From positions 434,001-498,000 of the forward strand of contig JAZAYU010000181.1 of assembly GCA_038501625.1 (NCBI GenBank): a DNA stretch of 64,000 nucleotides, read 5' to 3'. The notes beneath the pieces are model-generated. The model searched no databases. It saw only the letters and a list, made by a program, of their open reading frames with translations, and was not told the DNA's origin. The DNA comes from Corbicula japonica (lineage: Eukaryota > Mollusca > Bivalvia > Venerida > Cyrenidae). Positions 1 through 11,834 of this stretch are shown here, in pieces (the stretch's first letter is position 1; every line of letters begins with the position of its first letter). The position numbers and the translations under genes are program-made.

Positions 1-342
1 AATCAAGAGCTAGGTAAACTGTGGTTTGAAATGAAAATAAAATGACATTGTCTTTTATTTTGATTTTTCATGACATTTAACATTAGTATGCTCTTTAAAT
101 GATACATTAAACTGTTAGAGCTTTAAAGTCAGGAATAACCAAATTTACTTTTATGAAATTAGGATGTCACACTCCAATCCATTTCTGCTCTTTGATGACG
201 AATACCCGGTAATATCTCCTTAACAGGGTGGCTATACCATTTGACTTGTAGAATATCGTGCATGTACAAAATTTGTCTGCGAATGTTTGAGAAAATGACA
301 GTGTATTGTATATTGGAGGTTAAATGTCAATAAAAATGCTTT

Positions 343-443
343 TTAACCCTTTCCTGTACAGATACGCATTTTTACGCATGTGCGACCAGTGTAGATCCAG
401 TTCGCCCTAGCAATTAAGGTGTGTCTGTACAGGAAAGGGTTAA
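343..443 (+). mobile_element. A element, internally deleted (101 bp)
   Basis: Both TTAA-flanked ends are intact (TTAACCCTTTCCTGTACAG ... CTGTACAGGAAAGGGTTAA). The first arm GACCAGTGTAGATCCAG runs straight into the last segment TTCGCCCTAGCAATTAAGG, so three of the four internal arms are missing. Confidence 0.85.
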
Positions 444-933
444 CAGGAGTACGGTACTCTTCATTTGATCAAAATCGGTCCAGAAATTACTGAGAAATAA
501 GTAAAAAACCTACATGAAGCCAGTGATTGTGTGAGTGCACGACATTGTAAAAGTGATAATAATGTTGAAGAACCTCACTCTTATTTGTTTTCTTTCATGT
601 TGTTTTGTTTCCCAAGTTGCTATAATGTGGGGTGAGTGCAGAACAATTGTAACTGTAAATGCATAAAGAGAACAGTTACAACTGTTCTGCTCTTAATACA
701 AGATATGTAACACTTGTAGATATGCAATATTGTGTACATTGCCTTTTGTTTTAGCCTTGAGGTATTATTATGTCCGTGGATGCTATTTCTGGGAACTACT
801 GCACAAGTATGTGTGTAGGTATACCAGGTTGATGATCTTATGTTGGTATGATAAATATCCGACAAATTGCAGCTATGTCAGTTCCAACCTGCATACCAAT
901 CTGAGGCAGCTTGACTGTATTATCTGCTATTAG

Positions 934-1350
934 GTTAACCCTTTCCTCCATCTCACATTTTATTGCAACCAGTTTAGATCAAGATCTGCCGGAACATCCG
1001 TGGCGTCTGATCGGGATCTGCACTGTTCGCTTTTGATCAGAAAGAACAAAATTAATCAAAAAGCAAACCATGCAGATCCTGGTCAGATGGCGTGGATGTG
1101 TTGGCTAATCAGGATCTACACTGTTTGCTTATGTATGAAGTGCAGAACCTTGCAGTCTGATCAGGATCTACACTGTTTGCTTATGTATGAAGTGCAGAAC
1201 CTTGCAATCTAATCAGGATCTACACTGTTTGCTTATGTATGAAGTGCAGAACCTTGCAGTCTGATCAGGATCTACACTGTTTGCTTATGTATGAAGTGCA
1301 GAACCTTGCAATCTGATCAGGATCTACACTACTAGTATATTAAACCTTTT
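934..1350 (+). mobile_element. A element with tandem-amplified arm
   Basis: The element begins TTAACCCTTTCCTCCATC and has both hairpins and the linker (TTAATCAAAAAGC). Its last arm then passes into a 52 bp tandem array (1107-1330) in place of a normal right end. Confidence 0.75.
1107..1330 (+). repeat. 52 bp minisatellite derived from an A-element arm
   Basis: Just over four near-identical units contain ATCAGGATCTACACTGTTTG and CTTATGTATGAAGTGCAGAA. The first half of the unit is an A-element arm, so the array arose by tandem duplication within the element. Confidence 0.9.
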
Positions 1351-2059
1351 CCATGGAGTAAAGTTTTAGATATGCATAATTTCCTAAAGTTTAATTTTGA
1401 AACCATAAATGAACAAGTTGAAAGCAAAACCAGTCTTCAAAATTAGAGATACTTTTGTGCCCCCACTCCACTCCCTCCATCCCCCGAAACACTCGAGCCC
1501 TCACCTCGTTCAATAGTCATTTCAGATAAGTGATGTTACCTCCCTTGTTAAATTATTGTGGAGGTTCACACTTCATCTCCGTTGGAGAGCAAGACTTGAA
1601 ATGTGAAGATGTCACATTTTCCAATGAAATCAACAGAAAAAAGAGACATTGTTGCATATATGCTAAAAAATTGATGGTTCTATAATAAATAATACAAAAG
1701 CTAAGAGTACATGGATAAATTATTTAACTAAATGTTAATCTGTAATAAATCTGTTAATCCACAAATAAACCTGAATTACTCTCCAGACAGGAAAGGAATG
1801 AATAGAATGCTTGTCTACTGGGTAGGACATAAATAATGTATGGTTTATTCATTGAGTCTTTCTAAATGTTGTTGATGTTTCTTGGAAATCAGGAAGCAGG
1901 GAAAAGTGAGAGATTTGGCACTAGGAATAGACAGATACTATCTCTCGACATTGGACGCATGTTTATTTCGGAATATAATTCACCTGGAGAAAAAAAGAAA
2001 AACCAACTGAAAAAAATCCCCAAATGTCTTTTATTGAAGATATACTCCCCCTCATTTTC

Positions 2060-2400
2060 CTTTCAGAGCATTGTATCGCTTTACCCCGTGGGATATAGCT
2101 GTTATCCACGGGCGAACATTGTAGATTGCAGACTTCAAATTCTGTGCTGTCTGATCAGGATCTGCACTGTTCACTCTGATTTTACCATTTACTTCATGGA
2201 ATATATAACATTGTCCAAGGCAAACAGTGTAGATCATCCTTCACAGCTTTGCTGTCTGATCTGGATCTACACTTCTAGCATTTTGATTCATTGGGTTATT
2301 TCTGACTATAGAGTGAATGGTGCAGATCCTGATTAGATGGCATAGATGTGTCAGCTGGTCCGGATGTACACTGTTTGCAATTATGTGATAACTCTTATAC
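2060..2400. mobile_element. Degenerate A-type element
   Basis: It carries the CCCGTGGGATATAGCTGTTA terminal variant seen in many A copies and at least four GATC-centred arms (CTGATCAGGATCTGCACTG and relatives). TTAA ends are no longer clear. Confidence 0.6.
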
Positions 2401-2520
2401 AGAGCCTTTCCACGACCATAACGTATTTAGACGTGACAAAATTTTGACTTCACAAAACCCGGCCCTGTTTTAGGGGAAGACGCCCGAAACGTATAGATGT
2501 CACTTGATAATAAGGTCAAT

Positions 2521-3170
2521 GTCACTGTTGCTAAAAATAGAAATTCAGTTTCTGCTCAATAACTTGAGTTTGCTTTTGCCTATTTATGCCAAAGTTTGGT
2601 GAGTCTGTAGCTTACATCAAGATGCTACTCAGGATTGCTACCTGGTGTCTGTGATCAAGGTCAAGATCACTGTCCCAAAAATAGAAATTCAGGTTCCACA
2701 TAATTATTTGAGTAAGCTGTGACCTATTATCACCAAACTTGGTATGTGGGTAGCTTATATCAAGACACAACTTGAGATTGCTACCTTGATGTCTGTGATC
2801 AAGGTCAAGGTCACTGTTGCTTAAAAAAGAAATTCAGTTTCTGCTCAATGACTTGAGTTTGCTTTGATCTGTTGACACCAAACTTAGTGTGTGGGAAGCT
2901 TATATGGGATGCAACTTGGAATTGCTTCCCATGTGTCTTTGATCAAGGTCAAGGTCACTGTTGCTTGTTGCCTAAAATAGAAAATCAGTTTCCATGTAAT
3001 AACTTCAGTTTTCTTTGACCTATTGACACCAAACTTGTTGTGTGGATAGCTTATACCAAGACGCAAATCGGGATTTCTCCTCAGATCTCTTTGATCAAGG
3101 TCATGGTCATGGAAATTCAATTTCTGCATAATAACTTGAGTTAGCTGTGATCTATTGATATCAAATACAA
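2521..3170. repeat. Tandem repeat, period about 140-147 bp
   Basis: Four and a half diverged units each contain GATCAAGGTCAAGGTCACTG, then AGAAATTCAGTTTCTGCTCA, ATAACTTGAGTTTGCT and ACACCAAACTTGGTGTGTGG. The period is judged from GGTCACTG positions near 2520, 2665, 2810 and 2955. Confidence 0.85.
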
Positions 3171-3659
3171 GTATTAAATGGAAACCTGGTTTTCGGCACG
3201 TGGCGATGTTTTTTTCTTGTTATAATATGTATCTTATAGTTATTCAGTTTTCACAACTGTCAGGTTTCTTTTTTCTCCTAGAATAGAAACAAACAAGACA
3301 TCACTGCTCCCGTTTTAGACTAGAAGACTCCTACAGACAGCTATGTTGGCATCTTGGATGAAGTGTTAAAATTTTCATTAGTGGAATAAATCTGTTCTTT
3401 CGAAATTCCATGTAATTATTTATTGCTTTGAGAAGACCTACTGTTATGTGGTGTGGTGTTAAATTGCTGATTAATAGAAGGTTAAAATGTCAAGTTTATC
3501 TTGCAACCTGTTAATTGGTGTACTTCTCCATCTCTGATTCAGTGACTTGATGACTTAAACAGAGCCCCAGCTGTCAAACAAGGATTCCTGTTATACTATT
3601 AATCGGTATATCTACACATGTTGGGATGTTTCATTGGAGTTCCTACCCAAAAACTAGAG

Positions 3660-4725
3660 TCATGTTCAGACTCTGTGCCAAGGAGTCCCGTATTGTGTGT
3701 ATAGATTATCTTGTTCCTAGCAGTATAGTCCACTGTGGTCTGTATAGACTATCTTGTGACAAAGGGTGGAGTCCCCTGTTGTCTGAAAAGAGTATTTTGT
3801 GCCAAAGAGTAGAGTCCCCTGTTGTCTGTACATACTATATTGTGACAAAGGGTAAAGTCCCCTGTTGTCTGTATAGCCTATCATTTGCCAAAGAGTTGTC
3901 CCCTGTTGTCTGTATAGACTGACTTGTGCCAAAGGGTAGATTCCCCTGTTTTTTTACAGACTATCATTTGCCAAAGAGTAGAGTCCTCTGTTGTCTATAC
4001 AGATTATCGTGTGAAAACGGGTAGAGTCCCACATTGTCTGTACAGACTACCATGTGCCGAAGAGTTGAGTCCCCTGTTGTCTGTATAGACTATCTTGTGC
4101 CAAAGGGTAGTCCCCTGTTGTCTGTAAAGACTATAATGTGCAAAAGAGTAGGGTTCCCTGTTGTCTGTACAGACTATCTTGTGCCAAAGAGTAGAGTCTC
4201 CTGTTGTCAGTAGACTCTCATGTGCTTAAGGGTAGAGTCACCTGTTGTCTGTATAGACTATCATGTGCCAAGCAGTAGAGTCCCCTTTTGTCTTTATAGA
4301 CTTTCATGTGACAAAGGGTAGAGTCCCCTGTTGTCTGTATAGACTTTGTGACAAAGGGTAGAGTCCCCTGTTGTCTGTATAGACTTTGTGACAAAGGGTA
4401 GAGTCCCCTGTTGTCTGTATAGACTACCATGTGCCAAAGAGTTGAGTCTCCTGTTGTCTGTATAGACTATATTGTGCCAAAGGGTAGAGTCCCTTGTTGT
4501 CTGTATAAGCTATATTGTGCCAAAGAGTAGAGTCCCCTGTTGTCTGTATAGGCTATCATGTGCCAAAAAGTAGAGTCCCCTGTTGTCTGTATAGGCTATC
4601 ATGTGCCAAAGAGTAGAGTCCCCTGTATAGACTATCTTGTGACAAAGGGTAGAGTCTATCTTGTTCCAAAGAGTAATCCCCTGTTTGAACTATCTTTTGA
4701 TAAAGGGTAGAGGGTGGTTGGGGGG
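3660..4725. repeat. 43 bp minisatellite, more than 20 copies
   Basis: The unit reads TATCATGTGCCAAAGAGTAG followed by AGTCCCCTGTTGTCTGTATA and GAC. The copies vary by small indels and by TATCTTG/TATCATG and AAGAG/AAGGG alternatives. Short ORFs on both strands here are only translations of the repeat. A G12 run follows at about 4719-4731. Confidence 0.93.
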
Positions 4726-5399
4726 GGGGGGTCGTATTACCAGGGCCAGTGACCATTGAACTGCATAGAAAATAATCCCTTTTTAAAAAAAATATCAGAG
4801 TGGGGTGGTCTCAAAATCGAGGTGATTGTAAAGCAGGGTTTTACTGTAGATATAAGTCAAATTAATACAAAGAAACCCAATCTAGTCTAAATAAAAAACA
4901 ATCAAACAAAAAACTATTGATTCTTATGAAAAAAGATCTGGTTAAATATATGTATATCTCTTGAGAATGTAACATAAATGCAGCTCATATGGTTTTGTGG
5001 CTCAGATATGTTGTTATTTTGATTGAAAACAGGCTCTGACTTTCATTGAACTATCATCATGTTTGATAATTTATCAGGTAATTTACAGCTGAAAACATTA
5101 TTGCATGGAGTTGCTTTTCTTGGAAGATCATGACCAAGAAATTGTACACTGATGTATGGAGTGGAATATATTTATTACATAAACCAGACATTGCAACATG
5201 ATTACCTGCAATGCAGGAATCTATATTATGTATCAACACCTCTAAGATTGATTGTGTTATAAATGCATATTGCAGATAGGTTAATCTGGATGTATTGCAT
5301 GTTTGCAGTTAATCTGGATGTATTACATATTGGCGACTAGCTTAAGGAAATAAAATAATTATGATGTCTATTGCTTTTCTTGAAATCGCAAGGAAATTA

Positions 5400-5472
5400 A
5401 AAACATTCCAGCACTTAATCATGACCTTCGTCATCATAACCATCATCATAATCATCATCATCACCATCATCA
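5400..5472. repeat. ATC/CAT trinucleotide microsatellite
   Basis: An imperfect (CAT)n run with ACC and ATA interruptions, followed by a short AGC run near 5488-5500. Confidence 0.85.
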
Positions 5473-5636
5473 CTGCTCTAAATTATCAGCAGCAGCAGTT
5501 GCATTAGTATCAAGAATAGCAGTATCCAATATTACATCAGTCTTATCTGCAGAAATAGAATTGGCAAGACAGAACTTGTACAGTTTCTACTAGTTCATAC
5601 TTCTTCTGACCAATTATATCAATGAATACTGTGCCC

Positions 5637-5772
5637 AAGGTTATAAAACTGAGCATGGAAACCAGTCTCAAATCTCAAGCATCTGATTGGCTGAAATGGC
5701 GACCAGTCGCCATTTCAGCCAATCAGATGCTTGAGATTTGAGACTGGTTTCCAAACTCAGTTTTATAACCTT
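5637..5772. mobile_element. C palindrome element
   Basis: A near-perfect inverted repeat around the centre GGCGACCAGTCGCC (near 5697-5710). The arms read GGTTATAAAACTGAG, AAACCAGTCTCAAATCTCAA and GCATCTGATTGGCTGAAATG. Each arm holds a CCAAT box (ATTGG), one on each strand. Confidence 0.9.
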
Positions 5773-6169
5773 CAACCCAGATTGCACATCTAAGATTCTT
5801 ATCACTATACGTATCATCATAAACCAATCATGATCCAATATAGTGATAACAGTAATCTGTGTCATTATTGTTTCTGCTTGGTCTCCCCATGTCTGCTATT
5901 GTCAGCTTGTAATGTCCAGGTGAATGACCCTGCTTTTATTCCAGTGTTACTTTGTCTTACAACATTGTAGGATCTCATGGCATTGTAGTCATACATTAAT
6001 TTATCAATTAATGAGTTTTGTATGATTTATCAGTAACAACTGAAGGTCATTAATCCGCTAATACTCCTATTCAGACGGGGTGTGGTGTGGTTGGTGGGAT
6101 GGCCAAATTCCTGCAATAATACTTACCTGAGGACACTTGAATAAACAAACTACATATGTAAAATATATT

Positions 6170-6300
6170 TTAACCTTTACTCCATCTGCACTGATTGCTT
6201 TTTGGTTGGAAATAACCTAATAAATCAAAAAACAAACAGTTCAGATGACCGTAAAGTTAGAAATGATCGTAAATCTACTCAGACTGCCTAAAACAAACCA
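6170..6300. mobile_element. A element fragment
   Basis: TTTACTCCATCTGCACTGAT followed by the central linker AATAACCTAATAAATCAAAA and the start of an arm (AACAGTTCAGATGACCG). No right end. Confidence 0.6.
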
Positions 6301-6548
6301 CATTTCTGGCAATATTGCATCTGACCCTGGAATAAACAAATAAGGAATGAGTTAAATTAAGCAACATTGAAATGGGGTTGCTACATTGTAGATTTTAGAT
6401 CTGGTAAAAATTCACCTGTACACATATATATTGGAATTTGTTTACCATGGTTTCATTTCATTAAAGTTCAAAAGATCAATAGTAGATTATTCAGTCGTCT
6501 GATTTTAATATATCGACTAATTTTAATATATATTGAAATATTTTTCAG

Positions 6549-6662
6549 GCCGACAAAGAAATGCTGGTGACCTGCGGTACCCATCAAGCTCTGATATAAC
6601 TAGCTACACCCCATCATACAATGACACATCTTCACGTTACAGATCCGGCCATGGATTTACTG
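6549..6662 (+). CDS. Exon a of the supervillin-like gene (internal, 114 nt)
   Basis: The acceptor is the pyrimidine-rich TTTTTCAG ending at 6548 and the donor is G|GTAAGA at 6663. The exon begins with two bases that finish a codon, then reads RQRNAGDLRYPSSSDITSY and continues through a Y/S/T/R-rich segment to HGFT, leaving one base (G). There is no stop in this frame. The composition (SSS, SYTPSYNDTSSRYRS) indicates a disordered, phosphorylatable region and continues smoothly into the next exon. The upstream exon was not found in 1-6548 and probably lies before the window. Confidence 0.85.
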
Positions 6663-6675
6663 GTAAGATATTACT

Positions 6676-6790
6676 GGGCCCAAGATCATAAAACTGAAAT
6701 TGGAGACCAGTCTCAAATCTCAAGCATCTGATTGGCTTAATAGGCAAAACCAGTCTCATATCTCAAGCATCTGATTGGCTGAATGGTGAC
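6676..6790. mobile_element. C element remnant with duplicated left arm
   Basis: GGGCCCAAGATCATAAAACTG and two successive copies of CAGTCTCAAATCTCAAGCAT-CTGATTGGCT in the same orientation. The inverted right arm is missing. It begins only 14 bp downstream of exon a. Confidence 0.7.
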
Positions 6791-6843
6791 TCAGGCATTT
6801 ACTGAGAACTAGTCGGTGAAATTGCAAAAACAAAAGTTTAAAA

Positions 6844-7051
6844 TTTTACTCCATGGTATATGGCTGTTATCCAAGGGGGGAACAGTGTAGATCCAGATCA
6901 GCCAGGACATCCATTTCATCAGATCAGGAACTACACTGATCTTTTTTTTTTAACAGTGTAGATCCCAATCACACAAGGATGTGTCAAGTTGATAATATTC
7001 TACACTTTTCACTTATAGGATAACAGCCATTTCCCATGCTGTAAAGGATTA
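6844..7051. mobile_element. A element, degenerate
   Basis: Begins TTTACTCCATGGTATATGGC, carries GAACAGTGTAGATCCAGATC arms and ends CATGCTGTAAAGGATTAA. Confidence 0.7.
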
Positions 7052-8117
7052 AACAGTTGAATAATTATATAACTCTGGAATAAAATAATAATCTACAGAC
7101 CCATTAACAATTACAGCAATTTGATAAATCTGCACTTTTTATGTCAAATTCCATGTAATGGCCATTTTTTTCATAATTTACATAAAATCCAGCCATAGAT
7201 TTTGAATGGTATCTTTTCATTTAATGATCTCCAAGGATGTTATTTAGTAGGTTCACACATCTGTAAGCAAAGGATGAAACTTTTGATAACAAAATGCAGA
7301 CAACATAAATTCTCACCTTGCAAATTGAATGTTTTTGCCTGTAAATAAATGAATTTATGCATGAAAGCATTAATGTTAATTGTTAATAAAACATCCATTT
7401 TCTTTAAATGTGCATGGTCACATATCTCTGTGAAAATATTAAATTTATTCTAATATTACAATTTATAATATAAACTGTCAAAGACCTTTAAAAAGGTAAA
7501 TGTGATATAATATTCGTACACAGTCACGATACAAATGAATATATTTAAAGCCAAAGTTGTTATAGTATTACTAGTGCAGTAAAATTCACTCACACCAGGT
7601 CCAAAAATGTACCAGCTAGTAAAAAAATTCAGCGAAATTCAGTCCTTTTCAGGCATTATATAGTGGTACAATTAATATAAATCACAACAGACATTCAAGT
7701 TTTCCACACTGAGCTGTGAATAGGCAGCATTAAATGTTCATGCTACTTAAATTAAGTAAATATATGTTATGTTGGTTTAAGTATATTAAGTGTGGGAGTT
7801 TGATTTTTGTATATTCCACATTAAGCTTGATTCAAACCTCGGCAAAATTTAACAATGTAAGAGCATGTCTTGGTAAAATAATGCAGATGTGTGAATTTAT
7901 TATTTTGTAAAAATGTCACTTGCCACTAAAGTGGCTAAAACAGTTACAAATTAACAATTTATGATTGATGTTAAATGAATTTCACAGTAAAACAGGACTA
8001 AACAATTTCCTAACTTGGTTGGCCAACTGGGTTTAACTTTTTTTTTTTATTGTATGTTGTTTCAAAAATTGACCACATTGATGTCATGCTTTTGCTTATA
8101 ATAATTTGTAATAAATT
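7052..8117. other. Intron sequence, no recognised feature
   Basis: AT-rich, without a supported exon, tandem repeat or element end that I can identify. Confidence 0.5.
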
Positions 8118-8118
8118 A

Positions 8119-8442
8119 TTTAACCTTTACTCCATATATAAAACATTTTTTGCATGGGCAAACAGTGTAGATTCAGATAAGCTGACACATCCATGCAGTC
8201 TGATCAACATCTACACTGGTTAGCTCAAGATCAACACTGTTTGCAGCAAAACATTGTTGATCGAGATCTGCTAACAATTTTTTGCAGTCTGATCAAGATC
8301 TTCACTGTTTGCTTTTCGAAGATAGAACAGTAGATGACTAACAGTGTAGATCCAGATCAGATTGCATGGATGTGCCAGCTGATCTAGATCTATACTGATC
8401 ACACACACAATTAAACCCATATATTTGGAGTAATGGGTTAAT
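8119..8442. mobile_element. A element, enlarged
   Basis: TTTAACCTTTACTCCATATA at the left and TTTGGAGTAATGGGTTAA at the right. About six arm copies lie between instead of four, giving roughly 324 bp. Confidence 0.75.
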
Positions 8443-8519
8443 AGTGAATAACTGTAAGTTCTTTTCAAATATAGCGACATTACTAAAATCAGAAAACCTT
8501 TTCTTCATAGATACACTTT

Positions 8520-8665
8520 ATTGCGTTTTAATCATTTGTGCTGGGTGATCTAGATCTACACTGGGCGCACACACAATAAAACAAATATATTAATGTATGT
8601 ATATGTAATGGGTTAATAGAGAATCACTGTTTTTTTTTCAAATAAAGCGACATTACTAAAATGTC
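8520..8665. repeat. Duplicate of the 8365-8485 segment (element end plus flank)
   Basis: The A-element right end (GTGATCTAGATCTACACTG), the GGGTTAATAG junction and the unique flank CAAATAAAGCGACATTACTAA are repeated once from 8365-8485. The duplication therefore happened after insertion. Confidence 0.8.
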
Positions 8666-9114
8666 ATAAAATATCGCGGAAGACACCATTTCCTGATACA
8701 TGCCCCATTAAATGTGCAAAAAACGCCCAACATGAATAAAAGCTCATTGTGAGAGAATGTTTGAACATTAATGCTTTAATATGTCTCTTTCAATCGAGAA
8801 TCCTAAGAAAATGTCTGTGAGCGTGTAGAGATGCAAGTCATAAAATATAGGGAGTATATAAGCAGTCTTTGTAGAGAGTGATGAAAACATGGCTGCTTAG
8901 ATAGGCATCAGATACAGCTGGCTGTCTGTAACATTGCAGATATATGGATTCCATGCGGTGAACAGCATGTAGGCAACTGTGCAAACATTCTTCAAAAATC
9001 GGATTGTTATTGATGTAAAATATGATGGAATGTGAAAACAAATGTGTATAAGTATGTGATTGTGACTGATGGATTTATTTTTATGTGATTTTGAAACAAT
9101 ATAAATAGATTTAA

Positions 9115-9975
9115 TTGTGATCGAGACAACTAAGACAGCAGACCATTAAGGTTGGAATTGTGTTTGAAACAATTAAGGTGTCATGCCATTAAGGTTTGAA
9201 TTGGTTTGAAACAATAAAGACAGCACACCATTAAAGTTGGAATTGTGTTTGAAATAATTAAGACGGCACATGATTAAGATTAAAATTGTGTTTGAAACCA
9301 TTAAGGCAGTACTCCATTAAGGTTTGAATTTTTTTTCAAACAATTAAGGCCACACACCAATAAAGTTGGAATTCTGTTTGAAACAATAAAGATAGCACAC
9401 CGTTAAGGATTGAATTGTGTTTGAAACAAGATAGCACACGATTAAGGATTGAATTGTGTTTGAAACAGTTAAGACAGCACACCATTAAGGATTGAATTGT
9501 GTTTGAAACAGTTAAGACAGCACACCATTAAAGTTGGAATTGTGTTTGAAACAATTAAGATAACACACCATTAAGGATTGAATTGTGTTTGAAACAGTTA
9601 AGACAGCACACCATTAAAGTTGGAATTGTGTTTGAAACAATTAAGACAGCACACCATTAAGGATTCAACTGTGTTTGAAACAGTTAAGACAGCACACCAT
9701 TAAAGTTGAATTTGTGTGTGAATCAAGATAGCACCACATTAAGGTTTGAATTGTGTTTGAAACAATTAAGACAGCACACCATTAAAGTTGGAATTTTGTT
9801 TGAAACAATTAAGATAGCACACCATAAAATGTGCAATTGTGTCTGAAACAGATGGCACCACATTAAGGTTTGAATTGTGTTTGAAACAATTAAGACGACA
9901 CACCATTAAGGTTTGAATTGTGTTAAAAACAATTAAGACAGCACACCATTAATATTTTCATTGTGTGTGAATCAA
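9115..9975. repeat. 43 bp minisatellite, about 20 copies
   Basis: The unit is ACAGCACACCATTAAAGTTG plus GAATTGTGTTTGAAACAATT and AAG. Two common variants alternate irregularly (AAAGTTGGAATT and AAGGATTGAATT). Confidence 0.93.
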
Positions 9976-9984
9976 AACTAGAAG

Positions 9985-10200
9985 CAAATAGTGTAAATTC
10001 TTGGAAAACAGTGTAGATCCAGATAAGCTGGCACATCAAGGCTACCGGATCGTGATCTACACAGTTTGATTTTTGCTCAGAAATAATCTAATGGATCAAA
10101 GGGTGAACAATGTAGATCCTGATCAAATGGCAAAGATGTGCCAGGTGATCTGGATCTACACTGTTTGCCCACATGATAAAGGTGTATCAATGGAATAAAC
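9985..10200 (+). mobile_element. A element, ends degraded
   Basis: Four arms with the + orientation linker (CTAATGGATCAAAGGG) and the right segment CATGATAAAGGTGTATC. It abuts the 43 bp satellite. Confidence 0.7.
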
Positions 10201-10248
10201 ATATTTTCTCACCTTACACTTTGCAGGATATAATGGGTGCCGTCATAC

Positions 10249-10490
10249 TTAACCCTTTCCTCCTTATAGAAACCTTTATGACGTGGGGGAACAGTTTAGA
10301 TCCAGGTCAGCTGGCACATTTGTGCTGTCTAATCAGGATCTACATGGTTTGCATTTTGATTCGTTAGGTTATTTCTGATCAAAATGCCACCAGTGCAGAT
10401 CCAGACCAGACAGCACCAATGTGCTGGCTGATGTGGATCTTCACTGGTTGCACATGGGAAAAATATCGTTTGTATAGAGTAAAGGTTTAA
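10249..10490 (-). mobile_element. A element, near full length
   Basis: TTAACCCTTTCCTCCTTATA to GAGTAAAGGTTTAA, 242 bp. The linker GATTCGTTAGGTTATTTCTG shows minus orientation. It ends 110 bp before the acceptor of exon b. Confidence 0.85.
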
Positions 10491-10600
10491 AAACTGCATT
10501 GCAGCTGTTGGCATGAAATCTTGTTGTCTAAGTTGTACATAACCTTAACAAAGCTGTGCTGGCTGTAAACAAAAAAAACCCCAAATCTTGTTTATTTCAG

Positions 10601-10748
10601 ATTTTCATCGAGAGCCCTATGCTACATCGCCGACACTAAGTGGTGGTCTTTATTCCGATGGTGATAGCATGTCCAAATACACCCGAGGATATGACATAAC
10701 TAATAGGAACTCCTCTGACTTTACCTCTAAAGGTTATGATTCAACAAG
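10601..10748 (+). CDS. Exon b of the supervillin-like gene (internal, 148 nt)
   Basis: The acceptor TTTATTTCAG ends at 10600 and the donor AG|GTAACA is at 10749. The leading two bases complete an Asp codon with exon a. The exon then reads FHREPYATSPTLSGGLYSDG and on to a tyrosine- and serine-rich stretch ending KGYDST, leaving two bases (AG). It is disordered, with several Y-containing repeats (KYTRGYD, SKGYD). It is open in one frame over its full length and in phase with both neighbours. Confidence 0.88.
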
Positions 10749-10779
10749 GTAACAATTGAATGAAGTTAGGATTTATAAT

Positions 10780-10925
10780 TTCTTTATTCCATATATAAAC
10801 CTTTTTACACATGTGCGGCCAGTGTAGATCCAGATAAGCTGGCACATCCATGCTTTCTGATCAGGATGTGCCATCTGATCTGGATCTACACTGTTCGCCC
10901 ATGGCATAAAGATGTATCTTTGAAG
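10780..10925. mobile_element. A element, shortened
   Basis: TATTCCATATATAAACCTTT, one X-type arm pair, then CTGTTCGCCCATGGCATAAA. The centre is deleted. It lies just 3' of exon b. Confidence 0.75.
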
Positions 10926-11498
10926 GAATTTTAGCGTTAGCCTGAACAATTCATTCCATTGATATTCTGCTTACTTCAAACAACTCAAATGTTTTTCATA
11001 TCCCAATGATGCAATAAAATATTGAGTCAGTTCTTATATTTACACTATTAAATATTCTTAGCATAGTGATGAGAATTTTCATATTATAGCCTACAGGTTG
11101 TCAATACATTTGTCGCCTTGTGTTTACTTTTGTCTGTGATTCGGGGCAAATACTGTAATTGAATGACAAAATTTTATCAGTATCTGTCCCTAATCACAGT
11201 CAAAAGTAGACAAAAGGCAACAAATGTATTGACCACCATGGATTGTGTTCATCTTTCCCGTTAGAATGTGCTTAACTTCTTCGAAAATGGGGAACTTATA
11301 AAATACAAGGCTGCAAAGATTTGAATGGATGGGTTTTTTCTTGCTGCAATACTGAAAAATAACATCACAAACCATGTGGTATGGCCACCTTGGAATGTTG
11401 CGTTGCGAAATTATGAAATTGCAACCAGTAAATGGTCGCAAACTGAAAACAAGGGAAAATAGTGCTGAATGTAAACAAATTCTTGTTTGTTTTTGCAG

Positions 11499-11666
11499 GT
11501 TTTACGAACACACCAATAGACCCAGTAGTGAAGTGATAAGCCCTCCATTTGAATTTGGTGTCAGCTACAAGACCCCAAAATCACATGATATCAGCACAAA
11601 AACCTATGACAGGAGCACAGGAATTGGTGATGTCACCCCACGCAGGTCACCAGCAAGAACCACAAG
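11499..11666 (+). CDS. Exon c of the supervillin-like gene, carries the first FEFG motif (168 nt)
   Basis: The acceptor TTTTTGCAG ends at 11498 and the donor AG|GTAGAG at 11667 is weaker than consensus. The first base completes Arg with exon b. The peptide contains PPFEFGVSYKTPK (11542-11580), a relative of the FEFGTSYTKKE motifs encoded some 17 kb downstream in the 4.6 kb exon. That shared motif is independent support that these distant exons belong to one gene. A basic, proline-containing tail (TPRRSPARTT) ends the exon, leaving two bases (AG). Confidence 0.9.
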
Positions 11667-11834
11667 GTAGAGAAAAGAATTAAGTACATGTGTTACTATA
11701 AATAGTAACAAATAATATATGTGATGACCAGAAGGGTTATTCAAGGTCGCAGGGCCATTATTCATATGTCTGAGCCATTATTGACTAGTGGCACTGCTTG
11801 CTCATATATTAACTAATACATACAACTTCCTTCA

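Noticed and set aside
3660..4725. CRISPR-like array
   Set aside because: The units are contiguous tandem repeats without unique spacers, in eukaryotic intronic or flanking DNA.
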